Shown here piece by piece: positions 20,735 to 30,983 of a stretch of 64,000 nt of DNA (positions within the stretch are counted from its first letter, which is position 1; each line of letters begins with the position of its first letter). This stretch comes from Rhodococcus sp. BP22 (lineage in GTDB: Bacteria; Actinomycetota; Actinomycetes; Mycobacteriales; Mycobacteriaceae): assembly GCF_014281965.1 (NCBI RefSeq), contig NZ_JACFTB010000006.1:180113-244112 (forward strand), in the 5' to 3' direction. Made by a program: the position numbers and the translations under genes. The notes under the pieces are model-generated. The model worked only from the letters and a program-made list of their open reading frames with translations, made no database searches and had not been told where the DNA came from.

Positions 20735-21718
20735 ATGCGGGAAACCTCGGCACGACTTCTGAAGTTGCTGTCCCTGCTCCAGACACGGCGTGACTGGGCA
20801 GGGGCCGACCTCGCGGACCGACTGAACGTCACCCCGCGCACCGTCAGACGCGATGTAGACAAGCTCCGCGAGATCGGATATCCGGTCCACGCCACCGCAG
20901 GCGTTGGCGGCGGATATCAGCTGGGTGCGGGCGCCGAAATGCCTCCCCTGCTGCTCGACGACGACGAAGCACTCGCAGTGGCATTCGGACTCCAATCCGC
21001 GGCCGGTGGCTCGGTAGCGGGAATCGGGGAGGCGTCGATGCGCGCGTTGACCAAGTTGCGCCAGGTGATGCCGTCGCGCATTCAACACCGACTCGACGCC
21101 CTGCGCATCGACGTCGTAGATCGTCCTGCCGCACGATCCGCCGTCGACGCTGCGGTGTTGTCGGCAGTTGCGGGTGTGTGCCATAGCCAAGAACGACTGC
21201 GATTCGACTACCGCAGCCACGACGGGACCGAGACCCGGCGCGAGGTGGAGCCCTACAGCCTGGTGCGGGCGGGCTCCCGGTGGTACCTACTCGGCTGGGA
21301 CCTGAACCGTCAGGACTGGCGATCGTTCCGCGTCGACCGGCTCCAACCGAAGATTCCGACGGGTCCACGCTTCACCCCACGAGAATTACCCGACGGCGGG
21401 GCAGCGGCATTCGTCGCGCGGGGAATCGACCGTGCACTCGCTCAGGTGCAGGCACGGATACGGCTGCACTCACCGATCGAGACGATCGCATCGATGGTCG
21501 ACGCGGAATGGGGCACTCTCGAGTCCGAAAGCGACGAGACCTGCCTCATCGCCTTGGCGGGAGATTCACTGCCCTCGATCGCTCGATGGCTGTCCGCCTT
21601 CGACACGGACTTCACGGTCCTCGATCCGCCGCAACTCGCCGACGAGTGCCGAGTGCTCGCGGAGCGACACACAATGCTCAGCCGTCGGTACCGAGCGGGT
21701 GCTGACGGGCTCGCTTGA
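20735..21718 (+). CDS. HTH/WYL-domain (YafY-type) transcriptional regulator
   Basis: An N-terminal HTH_11/DeoR-like helix-turn-helix (RLLKLLSLLQTRRDWAGADL then LNVTPRTVRRDVDKLREIGY) is followed by a WYL domain (VEPYSLVRAGSRWYLLGWDL, RSFRVDRL) and a WCX-like C-terminus. WYL domains sense nucleotides or other ligands and are common in stress and phage-defence regulators, but nothing nearby is a defence gene. Length 327 from ATG 20735. It is divergent from ispE across 115 bp, so it may control the ispE/ABC-F pair or itself. Confidence 0.9.
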   Translation: MRETSARLLKLLSLLQTRRDWAGADLADRLNVTPRTVRRDVDKLREIGYPVHATAGVGGGYQLGAGAEMPPLLLDDDEALAVAFGLQSAAGGSVAGIGEASMRALTKLRQVMPSRIQHRLDALRIDVVDRPAARSAVDAAVLSAVAGVCHSQERLRFDYRSHDGTETRREVEPYSLVRAGSRWYLLGWDLNRQDWRSFRVDRLQPKIPTGPRFTPRELPDGGAAAFVARGIDRALAQVQARIRLHSPIETIASMVDAEWGTLESESDETCLIALAGDSLPSIARWLSAFDTDFTVLDPPQLADECRVLAERHTMLSRRYRAGADGLA

Positions 21719-21763
21719 ATGAACCACTGAAGTGATCTGATCGTATGAATGGACCAATGAAGC

Positions 21764-21808
21764 GATTTGGACCGAAGTGATTTGGACCGAAGCGATTTGG
21801 ACCGAAGC
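21764..21808. repeat. Three tandem 15-bp repeats
   Basis: The unit GATTTGGACCGAAGY occurs three times head to tail (21764-21778, 21779-21793, 21794-21808). Degenerate relatives lie just upstream (GAATGGACCAATGAAGC at 21747) and a truncated GATCC follows. It lies in the 102-bp gap between the convergent WYL gene and rsmA and may be a slippage product. Confidence 0.9.
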
Positions 21809-21820
21809 GATCCCGACAGC

Positions 21821-22714
21821 TCAGGCTTCGGTTGCCGCCAACCGCACGTAGGCAGCGGCGTCGAGAGTTTCACCGCGAGCAGATGGGTCGATCCCGGCCT
21901 CCCGTAACCGGCGCTCCGCGATGACGGGCGAGCCGGCCCAACCGCTGAGTGCTGCACGGAGGGTTTTGCGACGTTGCGCGAATGCGGCGTCGATGACGGC
22001 GAACACGGCACGTCGATGGGCGTCGTCCATGGACCACGGTGGCTCTGCGTACCGATCGAGCCGCACCAGCCCGGACTCCACTTTCGGCACCGGCCAAAAT
22101 ACCGAGCGCCCGACGGATCCTGCGCGTTTGACGGTTCCGAAGAATCCCGCCTTGACGCTGGGGATGCCGTAGATCTTGTTGCCGGGGTCTGCGGCGAGTC
22201 GATCGGCTACTTCTGCCTGGACCATCACCAAAGCGGTGCGGAGCGACGGCAGTTCCGAAAACAGGTGCAGCAGAACCGGAACCGCTACGTTGTAGGGAAG
22301 ATTCGCGACGAGGGCAGCCGGCTCCCCCGGAATGTCGGCGGCCTTGATTCGTAGCGCGTCGTACTCGACGACGGTGAGACGGTCGGCCAGCGACGGTGCT
22401 CGCTCGGCCACTGTCTGCGGCAACCGCGATGCCAACTTGGGATCGATCTCGATGGCAATGACGGCGTCTGCGACGTCGAGCAGGGCCAGCGTCAGTGAGC
22501 CCAGACCGGGCCCGACCTCGAGGACGGTATCGCTGCCACAGATGTCGGCTGCGGCCGCGATGCGTCGCACCGTATTGGCGTCGTGCACGAAGTTCTGGCC
22601 GAGTTGTTTGGTAGGACGCACGTCCAACTCGGCGGCGAGAGATCGCACCTCCGCAGGCCCTAGCAGCGCCGCGGGTTCCCTCACATGTTCTTGCACTGTG
22701 AAAACTCTACGCAC
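21821..22714 (-). CDS. rsmA: 16S rRNA (A1518/A1519-N6)-dimethyltransferase
   Basis: KsgA/RsmA dimethylates two adenosines in the 16S 3' hairpin during small-subunit assembly. Motifs visible are [13 protein letters not shown], the SAM loop [16 protein letters not shown] and the catalytic [11 protein letters not shown]. Length 297. The gene is 4 bp downstream of rpfB on the same strand, the conserved mycobacterial rpfB-ksgA order, so it is probably read from the rpfB promoter. Confidence 0.96.
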   Translation of the reverse strand: MRRVFTVQEHVREPAALLGPAEVRSLAAELDVRPTKQLGQNFVHDANTVRRIAAAADICGSDTVLEVGPGLGSLTLALLDVADAVIAIEIDPKLASRLPQTVAERAPSLADRLTVVEYDALRIKAADIPGEPAALVANLPYNVAVPVLLHLFSELPSLRTALVMVQAEVADRLAADPGNKIYGIPSVKAGFFGTVKRAGSVGRSVFWPVPKVESGLVRLDRYAEPPWSMDDAHRRAVFAVIDAAFAQRRKTLRAALSGWAGSPVIAERRLREAGIDPSARGETLDAAAYVRLAATEA

Positions 22715-22717
22715 CTG

Positions 22718-23869
<1,152 letters not shown>

Positions 23870-23898
23870 TTACCTTCTGTTCGAAACGCCCGGCGGTC

Positions 23899-23915
23899 GG
23901 TCACGGTACGGTAAC
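23899..23915 (-). promoter_or_regulatory. GTNACC-N5-GTNACC direct repeat upstream of rpfB (MtrA-like site)
   Basis: On the minus strand the sequence reads GTTACC, five bases, GTGACC. Directly repeated GTNAC(C) elements resemble binding sites described for the response regulator MtrA in actinobacteria, and rpfB is a reported MtrA target in mycobacteria. The match is by eye. mtrA itself is not in this window. Confidence 0.45.
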
Positions 23916-23983
23916 GAACTGATGGATATCTCGCAACCCCAGCACGCAACCAGTTGCAGAGTGAAGCCGTGTTGTGTCTTCCG

Positions 23984-24823
23984 TTATTGGCCCGACAGGA
24001 GTGAGTACACTCGTTCCGCATTGGCAGTGACGTGGGCGGCAAGATCCCCAGGGTCCTGACCCCGGATCTCCGCGAGCGCCCGGGCGGTGTACGGCAGGCA
24101 GTAGGACTCGTTCGGGGCCCCGCGGTACGGATGGGGTGTCAGAAAGGGAGCGTCGGTTTCCACCAGCAACTGCGCATCCGGGATCAGCACGGCTGCTTCC
24201 CGTAGAGCGTGAGCGTTCTTGAAACTGACGGTCCCGGACAGGCTCAGTACGTACCCCGCGTCGATGCAGGCCCTCGCCATTTCCGGCCCGGAGGAGAAGC
24301 AATGGAATATCACGGTCTCCGGGGCACCTTCGGATTTCAGGACCGCCAGCAAATCGTCGTCGGCCTCACGATTGTGAATCATCAGCGGCTTGCGCAGCCG
24401 CTTCGCCAGATCTATGTGCCAGCGAAATCCTTCGTGCTGTTCCTCGACCGTCGCGCACCCGTCGAGTTTGCCGGGCCAGTAGTAGTCCAAGCCTGTCTCC
24501 CCCACTGCGACGACCCGAGGATCGGCAGAAAGCTGCTCGATTTCGGTGCGGGTCGTCTCGTCGAGCACGTTGGCTCGCGTCGGATGTATCGCCGTGGCCG
24601 CCCACACTCGCCGGTCCCAGTGAGCTGCGTCGACAGCGAAGCGTGCGGCGGCAAGATCGTCGGCAACGGTCACCACGCGAGAAACACCTACGGACTCGGC
24701 TCGATCGAGGATGGCAGCCACGCCGGCCGCATCGACGGCACCACATGCGTCCAGGTGGGTATGGGCGTCGACGAGGTGGCCGAGCGGCTCGGGCAATGGT
24801 GGTGCGGGACGGTCTTTGCTCAC
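23984..24823 (-). CDS. tatD: TatD-family metal-dependent deoxyribonuclease
   Basis: A TIM-barrel hydrolase of the TatD family, acting as a 3'-5' DNase in characterised members. The metal-binding VDAHTHLDACG is near the N-terminus, GETGLDYYWPG supplies the central Glu, and the MIHNREADDD, IFHCFS and VETDAPFL segments complete the set. I chose GTG at 24823 (279 residues) because the longer ATG frame at 24868 crosses the divergent metG start. Only 20 bp separate the two starts, so one or both mRNAs may be nearly leaderless. Confidence 0.93.
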   Translation of the reverse strand: MSKDRPAPPLPEPLGHLVDAHTHLDACGAVDAAGVAAILDRAESVGVSRVVTVADDLAAARFAVDAAHWDRRVWAATAIHPTRANVLDETTRTEIEQLSADPRVVAVGETGLDYYWPGKLDGCATVEEQHEGFRWHIDLAKRLRKPLMIHNREADDDLLAVLKSEGAPETVIFHCFSSGPEMARACIDAGYVLSLSGTVSFKNAHALREAAVLIPDAQLLVETDAPFLTPHPYRGAPNESYCLPYTARALAEIRGQDPGDLAAHVTANAERVYSLLSGQ

Positions 24824-24843
24824 GCCGATAGAGTAGGCGAACC

Positions 24844-26394
24844 ATGACTGCGCCAGCTGATGCCTCACGGCCCTCCTTCTACGTCACAACTGCCATTGCG
24901 TACCCGAACGGCGTTCCGCACATCGGACACGCCTACGAGTACATCGCGACGGATGTGATCGCCCGATTCAAGCGACTCGACGGTTTCGACGTCATGTTTC
25001 TGACCGGAACCGACGAACACGGCCTGAAGATGCAGCAGACGGCCGTCAAAGAAGGCATCGACGTCGTCGATCTCGCTGCACGCAACTCGGATGCTTTCGA
25101 GGAGCTCGACAAGGCTCTCGGCATTTCCCACGACAGGTTCATCCGCACCACCGATGAAGACCATCACGCCGCCAGCAAGGAGCTGTGGAGGCGCATGGAG
25201 GGCAACGGCGACATCTACCTCGACGCATTCTCCGGTTGGTACTCCGTTCGCGACGAGGCCTTCTACACCGAGTCCGAGACCACGGTCGCCGACGACGGCA
25301 CCCGCGTCGCCACCGAAACGAACACTCCTGTCGAGTGGACCGAGGAAGCGTCGTACTTCTTCCGACTGTCTGCGTATCAGGACAAGCTGCTCGCGCTCTA
25401 CGACGCGCAGCCCGACTTCATCGCGCCGGTCTCGCGCCGCAACGAGATCGTCAACTTCGTCAAGGGCGGACTGCGAGATCTGTCGATTTCTCGGACGACG
25501 TTCGACTGGGGAATTCAAGTACCGAACGATCCCGAGCACGTGATGTACGTGTGGGTCGACGCATTGACCAACTACATCACCGGCGTCGGCTACCCGGATA
25601 CCGAGTCGGAGAAGTACCGGAAGTATTGGCCCGCAGACCTTCACATCATCGGCAAGGACATCACGCGTTTCCATACCGTGTTCTGGCCTGCGTTCCTGAT
25701 GTCCGCCGGTGTCGAACTACCCAAGAGGGTGTTCGTCCACGGTTTCTTGAACAACAAGGGCGAGAAGATGTCCAAGTCGGTCGGCAACGTCGTCGACCCC
25801 TTCGCATTGGTCGAGGAGTTCGGTCTCGATTCACTCCGTTTCTTCCTTTTGCGCGAGGTCTCTTTCGGCCAGGACGGGAGCTACAGCGCCGAGGCGATCG
25901 TGACGCGGATGAACGCAGACCTGTCGAACGAACTCGGCAACCTGGCACAGCGTTCGCTGACAATGGTCGCCAAGAATTGTGATGCCGTAGTACCCACGCC
26001 GGGCGAATTCACCGCCGAGGATTCCGCGATGCTGGCACGCGCAGACGAACTGCTCGAGATCTGCCGACGCGAATTCGACGTGCAGGCACTGCATTCGGCC
26101 GTCGAGGCGATCTGGTCGGTTCTCGGCGAGACCAACCGCTACTTCTCGCAGCAGGAGCCGTGGGTACTGCGCAAGACGGACCCGGCGCGCATGGCAACCG
26201 TGCTCTACGTGACGATGGAGGTGCTGCGCATCGTCGGCATTCTGGTACAGCCGATCATGCCCGACTCGGCGGCCCGGATCCTCGAATTGCTCGGCAGTCC
26301 AGCGCACGAGTTCTCCGATATCGGCACCCGAATCGTCGCAGGTACGCCTCTACCCGCCCCGTCGCCGATCTTCCCGAAGTACGAGGTCAAGTAG
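24844..26394 (+). CDS. metG: Methionyl-tRNA synthetase
   Basis: Class I aminoacyl-tRNA synthetase charging tRNA-Met. HIGH is at residues 26-29 and the KMSKS loop begins at about residue 308. The [14 protein letters not shown] and [16 protein letters not shown] segments are typical. No C-terminal tRNA-binding (EMAP-like) extension is present, and at 516 residues it is the short mycobacterial form. There are no zinc-knuckle cysteines in the connective peptide, consistent with the MetRS2-type without Zn. It ends at a strong hairpin. Confidence 0.97.
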   Translation: MTAPADASRPSFYVTTAIAYPNGVPHIGHAYEYIATDVIARFKRLDGFDVMFLTGTDEHGLKMQQTAVKEGIDVVDLAARNSDAFEELDKALGISHDRFIRTTDEDHHAASKELWRRMEGNGDIYLDAFSGWYSVRDEAFYTESETTVADDGTRVATETNTPVEWTEEASYFFRLSAYQDKLLALYDAQPDFIAPVSRRNEIVNFVKGGLRDLSISRTTFDWGIQVPNDPEHVMYVWVDALTNYITGVGYPDTESEKYRKYWPADLHIIGKDITRFHTVFWPAFLMSAGVELPKRVFVHGFLNNKGEKMSKSVGNVVDPFALVEEFGLDSLRFFLLREVSFGQDGSYSAEAIVTRMNADLSNELGNLAQRSLTMVAKNCDAVVPTPGEFTAEDSAMLARADELLEICRREFDVQALHSAVEAIWSVLGETNRYFSQQEPWVLRKTDPARMATVLYVTMEVLRIVGILVQPIMPDSAARILELLGSPAHEFSDIGTRIVAGTPLPAPSPIFPKYEVK

Positions 26395-26402
26395 CGCGGG
26401 GG

Positions 26403-26429
26403 TGTCGGGGGCGGGGTCAGCCCCCGACA
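26403..26429. terminator. Bidirectional hairpin between metG and the acyltransferase
   Basis: A perfect 10-bp stem, TGTCGGGGGC (26403-26412) with GCCCCCGACA (26420-26429), has loop GGGGTCA. It lies between two convergent genes. No T tract follows on either side. Confidence 0.7.
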
Positions 26430-26433
26430 TCGC

Positions 26434-27813
26434 CTACAGCGTCTTTTCCAACTCCTCCAGGGAGTTCTCCAGATGCGTCAGCATCCGCTGCAGATGCGGG
26501 ACGCTGCGCCTGCAGCAGATGAGCCCGAAGTTCAGGGAGTCTCCGTTGCTGGCGACGGTGATGTTCAACGCCATGCCGTCGCAGACGATGGAGGCCGGGT
26601 AGATACCGTCGAGTTTGGCTCCGTTCCAATACAACTCCTCGGAGCTGCCCGGTACGTTCGAGATGATGACGTTGAACGGCGGGGGCGTGTAGTTGACGAA
26701 TCCGGGTACCGGCCCGAACAGCAACGGCGCCATGGTCACTGCGCCGATTGCCAGCGATTCGAGGGTGTTGAGTTCGCGCATCATGTTCTTGCCCTTGACT
26801 GTGGAGTCCGTGATGGCGTCCAGCCTGGCGAGAGGATCGGATTCGTGGGTGCCGAGATTGCACAGAATCACCGAGATCGAGTTGCCGGGGCCTTTGTCCT
26901 CCCCTGGTTTGCGGAGGGATACCGGAACCATTGCGATCAAGGGTGAATCAGGAAGCGCGTTCTGGTCGATGAGGTAGGCCCTGAGTGCACCGGAGCACAT
27001 CGCGAGCACGATGTCGTTGAGCGTCACCCCTCGGGCTTTGGCCACCTTCGTCATTCGCTCGATGGACCAGCTTTGGGCCGCGAAACGTCGAGCACCGCCG
27101 ATCGGCACGTTGAACATCGTGCGGGGTGCACGCAGAGGGAGTTGCGCCCCTTCGTTTCGCATGGCGCGCAATCCGATTCGGGTTGCAGCGGGCAGAAAGT
27201 CCACGAGATCAGCAGCAATTGCACGTCCTAGGGTCAACCCGCCGGTGATTCTTTCGAGTGTGGAAGGTGTTTCACGCGTCTTCTTCTCGCGGAACAGGGA
27301 CGGATCCCAGGTTGCGACACCGTTTCTGTCATCGGGATCGGTACTGAGAGCGTTGAGGGTCAACTTCAGAGCCGATACACCGTCGACGAGAGAGTGATGG
27401 ACCTTGGTGTATAGCGCGATACGGCCGTCGGCGAGACCTTCGATGATGTGCACTTCCCACATCGGCCGGTACCGGTCCAGCGGAGCACTGTGATTGAGCG
27501 ACAGGAACTGGAACAACTCCCTGATTCGCCCGGGAGAGGGCAGAACTGTCCTCCTGACGTGGTACTCGAAGTCGATGTCCGGCTCTCGTGACCACGCGAG
27601 GCTGCCCATCACGTTGACCGGTCGACCGGGGCGCTTGCGAAACAATTCGTGAACCTCACCGCTGGTCAACTTCTCATGGACTTCTTGTGCGAAGTCATGT
27701 GGCGGCCCTGGTGGCACGAACAATTGAAGGCTTCCGACGTGCATGGGATGCTCACGCGATTCAGCGATCAGGAACATGGATTCGGTAACGGGCATGAGCG
27801 CCATGTGGATCAC
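26434..27813 (-). CDS. WS/DGAT wax ester synthase / diacylglycerol acyltransferase
   Basis: Transfers acyl groups from acyl-CoA to diacylglycerol or long-chain alcohols to make storage triacylglycerol or wax. The catalytic HHxxxDG motif is HHSLVDG at residues 139-145. PLDRYRPMWEVHIIEGL precedes it and ISNVPGSSEELYWNGAKLDGIYP (the NVPG structural motif) lies in the C-terminal domain. Length 459. An alternative start is ATG at 27804 (MALMPVTESMF). It is divergent from an esterase across a 122-bp region with an inverted repeat. Rhodococci carry many paralogues. Confidence 0.93.
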   Translation of the reverse strand: MIHMALMPVTESMFLIAESREHPMHVGSLQLFVPPGPPHDFAQEVHEKLTSGEVHELFRKRPGRPVNVMGSLAWSREPDIDFEYHVRRTVLPSPGRIRELFQFLSLNHSAPLDRYRPMWEVHIIEGLADGRIALYTKVHHSLVDGVSALKLTLNALSTDPDDRNGVATWDPSLFREKKTRETPSTLERITGGLTLGRAIAADLVDFLPAATRIGLRAMRNEGAQLPLRAPRTMFNVPIGGARRFAAQSWSIERMTKVAKARGVTLNDIVLAMCSGALRAYLIDQNALPDSPLIAMVPVSLRKPGEDKGPGNSISVILCNLGTHESDPLARLDAITDSTVKGKNMMRELNTLESLAIGAVTMAPLLFGPVPGFVNYTPPPFNVIISNVPGSSEELYWNGAKLDGIYPASIVCDGMALNITVASNGDSLNFGLICCRRSVPHLQRMLTHLENSLEELEKTL

Positions 27814-27836
27814 CTTTGAGACTAGTTTCGATTACG

Positions 27837-27882
27837 GTGTGACATCGAACACGACCTTACGTTCGAGCGATATATGTCACAC
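27837..27882. promoter_or_regulatory. Nested inverted repeat in divergent promoter
   Basis: GTGTGACAT (27837-27845) is the exact reverse complement of ATGTCACAC (27874-27882). Inside lies TCGAAC (27845-27850) against GTTCGA (27861-27866). It sits between the divergent acyltransferase and esterase starts. It could be a dyad operator, possibly for the TetR regulator at 29448-30068, or a pair of CRP/GlxR-like half sites. Confidence 0.5.
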
Positions 27883-27935
27883 GCTAAGGTCCGTTAGTAG
27901 GAGTTCCAAACAACTGTCGAATCGAGGCGAGGACG

Positions 27936-28958
27936 ATGAACACAGCGCTCACCGCAGTGCGGCAGCCACAGTCGACGCCTGACCGTGCGCCACGCAGGCA
28001 TGATTTGCCTGGTGGAAGCCTGAGCTCACGAGCGCTCTCGACGGGCCTGCAGTACTCGATTCGACCGTTCTTGTCATTGTGGGCCAAGGCGCCACACCTT
28101 CCATGGCCGATGGGACTCGTCGACTACGCAGGCATGCTGTTGCCCGCAGTGAAGGGCGCGCAGTGCAACCGGATCATGCTGGCCGATTGCTACGCCGAAT
28201 GGATCCGTGCCGAAGGGGTCCGAAACGACAATGTGGTGCTGTATCTGCACGGAGGAGCCTTCATCTGCTGCGGGCTCAATACTCACCGCAGGCTGACGTC
28301 GCGGATCTCGCAGTACGTCGATGCGCCCGTGCTCTCGATCGACTACCGGATGATGCCCCGTAATCCGATCGCTCATGCGGTCGAGGACGGCATCGACGGT
28401 TACCGCTTTCTTCTCGATTCGGGATACCGCCCGGATCAGATCTTCATCGCCGGCGACTCTGCCGGTGGCTACCTCGCCTTCATGGTCACCTTGGCGTTGG
28501 AGACGTTGGATCTACCGATGCCTGCCGGCATTTTCGCGATGTCACCGTTGACGGACCTGGACCCGACGAACAAGCTCAACCACGAGAACGCGTCGAAATG
28601 CTCTATTTTCCCACCCGAGGCAGTGCCTCCGCTGACTGTGCTGGCAGACAGGGTCGAAGCCCGGATCGTCGTCGAAGGAGAACAGGGGCCGAGGGTTTCA
28701 CCCGTCGACGCAGACCTACGCGGGTTACCGCCGGTGCTGATTCAAGCTGGTTCCACCGAGATGATCCTTGCCGACGCAGAGTTGATGACGGAGCGGCTCG
28801 GCGCTGCGGGCGTCGACTGCGAACTCCAAGTATGGGCGGATCAGGTGCACGTGTTCCAGGTCGCAGACTTCCTACCGGAAGCGCACCGCGCGCTGCGGCG
28901 GATCGGTGATTTCGTGCGCTCGCATGGCTCGATTCCTGTCGCGGACCGCTCCGCCTGA
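27936..28958 (+). CDS. Alpha/beta hydrolase, HSL-type lipase/esterase
   Basis: Hydrolyses carboxyl esters, probably of acyl glycerols or other lipids. The oxyanion-hole HGGAF is at 105-109 and the nucleophile Ser175 in GDSAGG (173-178). The acid/base pair probably lies in LADAEL and ADQVHVFQ near the C-terminus. This HGG plus GDSAGG combination defines the hormone-sensitive-lipase group. Length 340, no signal peptide. It is the first gene of a plus-strand run with an SRPBCC protein and a TetR regulator and is divergent from the WS/DGAT acyltransferase, suggesting opposed lipid storage and turnover functions. Confidence 0.9.
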   Translation: MNTALTAVRQPQSTPDRAPRRHDLPGGSLSSRALSTGLQYSIRPFLSLWAKAPHLPWPMGLVDYAGMLLPAVKGAQCNRIMLADCYAEWIRAEGVRNDNVVLYLHGGAFICCGLNTHRRLTSRISQYVDAPVLSIDYRMMPRNPIAHAVEDGIDGYRFLLDSGYRPDQIFIAGDSAGGYLAFMVTLALETLDLPMPAGIFAMSPLTDLDPTNKLNHENASKCSIFPPEAVPPLTVLADRVEARIVVEGEQGPRVSPVDADLRGLPPVLIQAGSTEMILADAELMTERLGAAGVDCELQVWADQVHVFQVADFLPEAHRALRRIGDFVRSHGSIPVADRSA

Positions 28959-28972
28959 GTTACGTTGTCCCC

Positions 28973-29401
28973 ATGGCAGTCACAGCGAACAAAGACGTCG
29001 ATATCGATGCCGATCCTGCGGCGGTGCTCGATGTCCTCGCAGATGTGGAAGGGCTCCCGTCGTGGTCGCCGGTCCACAAGAAGATCGAAGTCATCGACCG
29101 TTTCGACGACGGCCGCCCCCATCACGTCAAGATGGCGGTATCGATCCTGGGAATCAACGACGAACAGGTAGTGGAGTACACCTGGACCGATACGACTGTC
29201 AGCTGGGACCTGGTGGAGGGGTCGCAGCAGAAGGCGCAGCACGGCGAGTACACGTTGACGCCGACAGCCAAAGGCACTCGTGTGGCGTTCGAGCTGACCA
29301 TAGATCCGAAGATTCCGATTCCAGGTTTTCTTATCCGTAAGGGAACCAAGACGATTCTCGAAGCAGCAACCGAAGGGCTGCGTCGGCAGGTCGTCGGTTG
29401 A
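28973..29401 (+). CDS. SRPBCC-superfamily protein
   Basis: A small START/Bet v1-like helix-grip protein: VTANKDVDIDADPAAVLDVL opens as in polyketide cyclase/dehydrase family members, then GLPSWSPVHKKIEV and the end TILEAATEGLRRQV. Such proteins bind hydrophobic ligands in a cavity. Length 142. It starts 14 bp after the esterase stop, so they are probably one operon. The substrate is unknown; lipid binding is an inference from context. Confidence 0.85.
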   Translation: MAVTANKDVDIDADPAAVLDVLADVEGLPSWSPVHKKIEVIDRFDDGRPHHVKMAVSILGINDEQVVEYTWTDTTVSWDLVEGSQQKAQHGEYTLTPTAKGTRVAFELTIDPKIPIPGFLIRKGTKTILEAATEGLRRQVVG

Positions 29402-29447
29402 TCTCCGATAGGAGCGTCGCGAAGTTCGCATCTGTCAAAATCACTCC

Positions 29448-30068
29448 ATGACTCCAACCACGCCACGCCGGTACGGCGGCATGAGCGCAGATCAACGAGC
29501 AGTCCAACGACGCGAGAGTTTGCTCGAGGCAGGATTGGACGTGTTTGCAGCTACGGGGAAAAGTGGTGCCACGATGACTGCCATCTGTAGCCGCGCCAAG
29601 CTGACGGAACGATATTTCTACGAAAGCTTCACTGGCAGAGACGATCTCCTACAGAAAGTCCTGGACGGTATCGCCGACGAAATTCGACAGGCTGGGTTGG
29701 CCGCGCTTCGGTCGAGCACCGGAACACTGGAGGACCGCGTACGAAATGCCATCTCCTCCTTCGTCACCATCCTCACCGAAGATCCGCGCAAGGGTCGAGT
29801 TGCGATGATCGAATCCGCTGCGTTCGAGCCCCTGCGCACCCACCGTCGTGCAGCTCTACGGGGCTTCGCTCAGATGGTCGCAGACGAAGCGACCCGAATG
29901 TACGGCGATCGAGCGTGGCCACCACACCAGGGAGAAATCAACGGCCTGTTGTTCGTCGGCGGCTTGGCCGAGCTGGTCACCGCATGGCTGAACGACGAAA
30001 TCACCATCACTCCCGAGGAGATCGTCGATGCGGCGACCTACCAATTCACCTCCACGGCCCACCGCTGA
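29448..30068 (+). CDS. TetR-family transcriptional regulator
   Basis: The N-terminal HTH is clear (GKSGATMTAICSRAKLTERYFYESFTGRDDLLQKV), followed by a TetR_C-type helical domain. Length 206. It starts 46 bp after the SRPBCC gene and ends convergently with rsmI, so it is probably the local regulator of the esterase/acyltransferase divergon. The inverted repeat at 27837-27882 is a candidate target. The effector may be an acyl-CoA or fatty acid, but this is a guess from neighbours. Confidence 0.88.
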   Translation: MTPTTPRRYGGMSADQRAVQRRESLLEAGLDVFAATGKSGATMTAICSRAKLTERYFYESFTGRDDLLQKVLDGIADEIRQAGLAALRSSTGTLEDRVRNAISSFVTILTEDPRKGRVAMIESAAFEPLRTHRRAALRGFAQMVADEATRMYGDRAWPPHQGEINGLLFVGGLAELVTAWLNDEITITPEEIVDAATYQFTSTAHR

Positions 30069-30083
30069 AGGCCTGTCCGAAAC

Positions 30084-30923
30084 TTACGACGGTGTGTCCT
30101 GCGCAGATTTACGAGAATCGAGAACTGCCTCGTACAGCTCGCGTTTACTGACGCCACCGACAGCCAACTCGGCGCATGCATCCTTGAGCCGCATGCCCGA
30201 CGCGACGAGCTCTTCTACTTCACCGATCAGATCTTCCGGTTCTGCGGCGACGGGCTGCGCTCCGGCGAGCACGACGGTGATCTCGCCGCGAACCCCGTCG
30301 GCGGCCCACACTGCCAGTTCGCCGAGCGTGCCACGTTTGACTTCCTCGTAGGTCTTCGTCAGCTCCCTGCAGACCGCAGCACGTCGATCCGGGCCGAGGA
30401 CTGCGACGGCGTCGTCGAGACTGGCAGCGAGCCGATGAGGCGCCTCGAAGAACACGCAGGCACGCGATTCCGTCCGTAAGGACTCGAAAAACGTTCTTCG
30501 CTGACCCTGCTTGCGCGGTGGGAACCCGTCGAAACAGAACCGTTCGACGGGTAGTCCGGACAGCGCGAGTGCGGTGGTCACCGCAGAAGGGCCCGGCAGA
30601 CAGGTGACCGGAAGGTCGGCGTCGACGCAGGCGGCCACCAGCCGGTACCCCGGGTCACTCACCGATGGCATGCCCGCGTCGGTGACCAACAAGACCGACT
30701 TCTCGGCACGAACCGCGTCGAGCAGTCCGGGAAGACGCGCGGTTTCGACCTGGTCATAGAAGCTGATCACCTTGCCGGTGATGGTCACTCCGAGCGAACT
30801 CGCCAGCTGTTTGGTTCTTCGGGTGTCTTCTGCTGCGACGACGTCGGCCGTGGCCAGTGCGTCGCGCAGTCGCTGGGACGCATCACCCACATCGCCCATG
30901 GGTGTTGCGGCAAGGATCAGCAT
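30084..30923 (-). CDS. rsmI: 16S rRNA (C1402-2'-O)-methyltransferase
   Basis: RsmI 2'-O-methylates C1402 in the ribosomal decoding centre. The tetrapyrrole-methylase fold is seen in ILAATPMGDVGDASQRLRDAL, AAEDTRRTKQLASSLG, VTDAGMPSVSDPGYRLV and LPGPSAVTTALALSGLP. The ATG at 30923 gives 279 residues. A much longer open frame reaches 31271 but overlaps the divergent pmt gene. The two starts are 60 bp apart, the same divergent pair as Rv1003/Rv1002c. Confidence 0.95.
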   Translation of the reverse strand: MLILAATPMGDVGDASQRLRDALATADVVAAEDTRRTKQLASSLGVTITGKVISFYDQVETARLPGLLDAVRAEKSVLLVTDAGMPSVSDPGYRLVAACVDADLPVTCLPGPSAVTTALALSGLPVERFCFDGFPPRKQGQRRTFFESLRTESRACVFFEAPHRLAASLDDAVAVLGPDRRAAVCRELTKTYEEVKRGTLGELAVWAADGVRGEITVVLAGAQPVAAEPEDLIGEVEELVASGMRLKDACAELAVGGVSKRELYEAVLDSRKSAQDTPS

Positions 30924-30983
30924 GCACCCATCATCCCCCACACCCACCTTCTCGCATTCCGCTGCGCCGCCTACGATCGGCAT

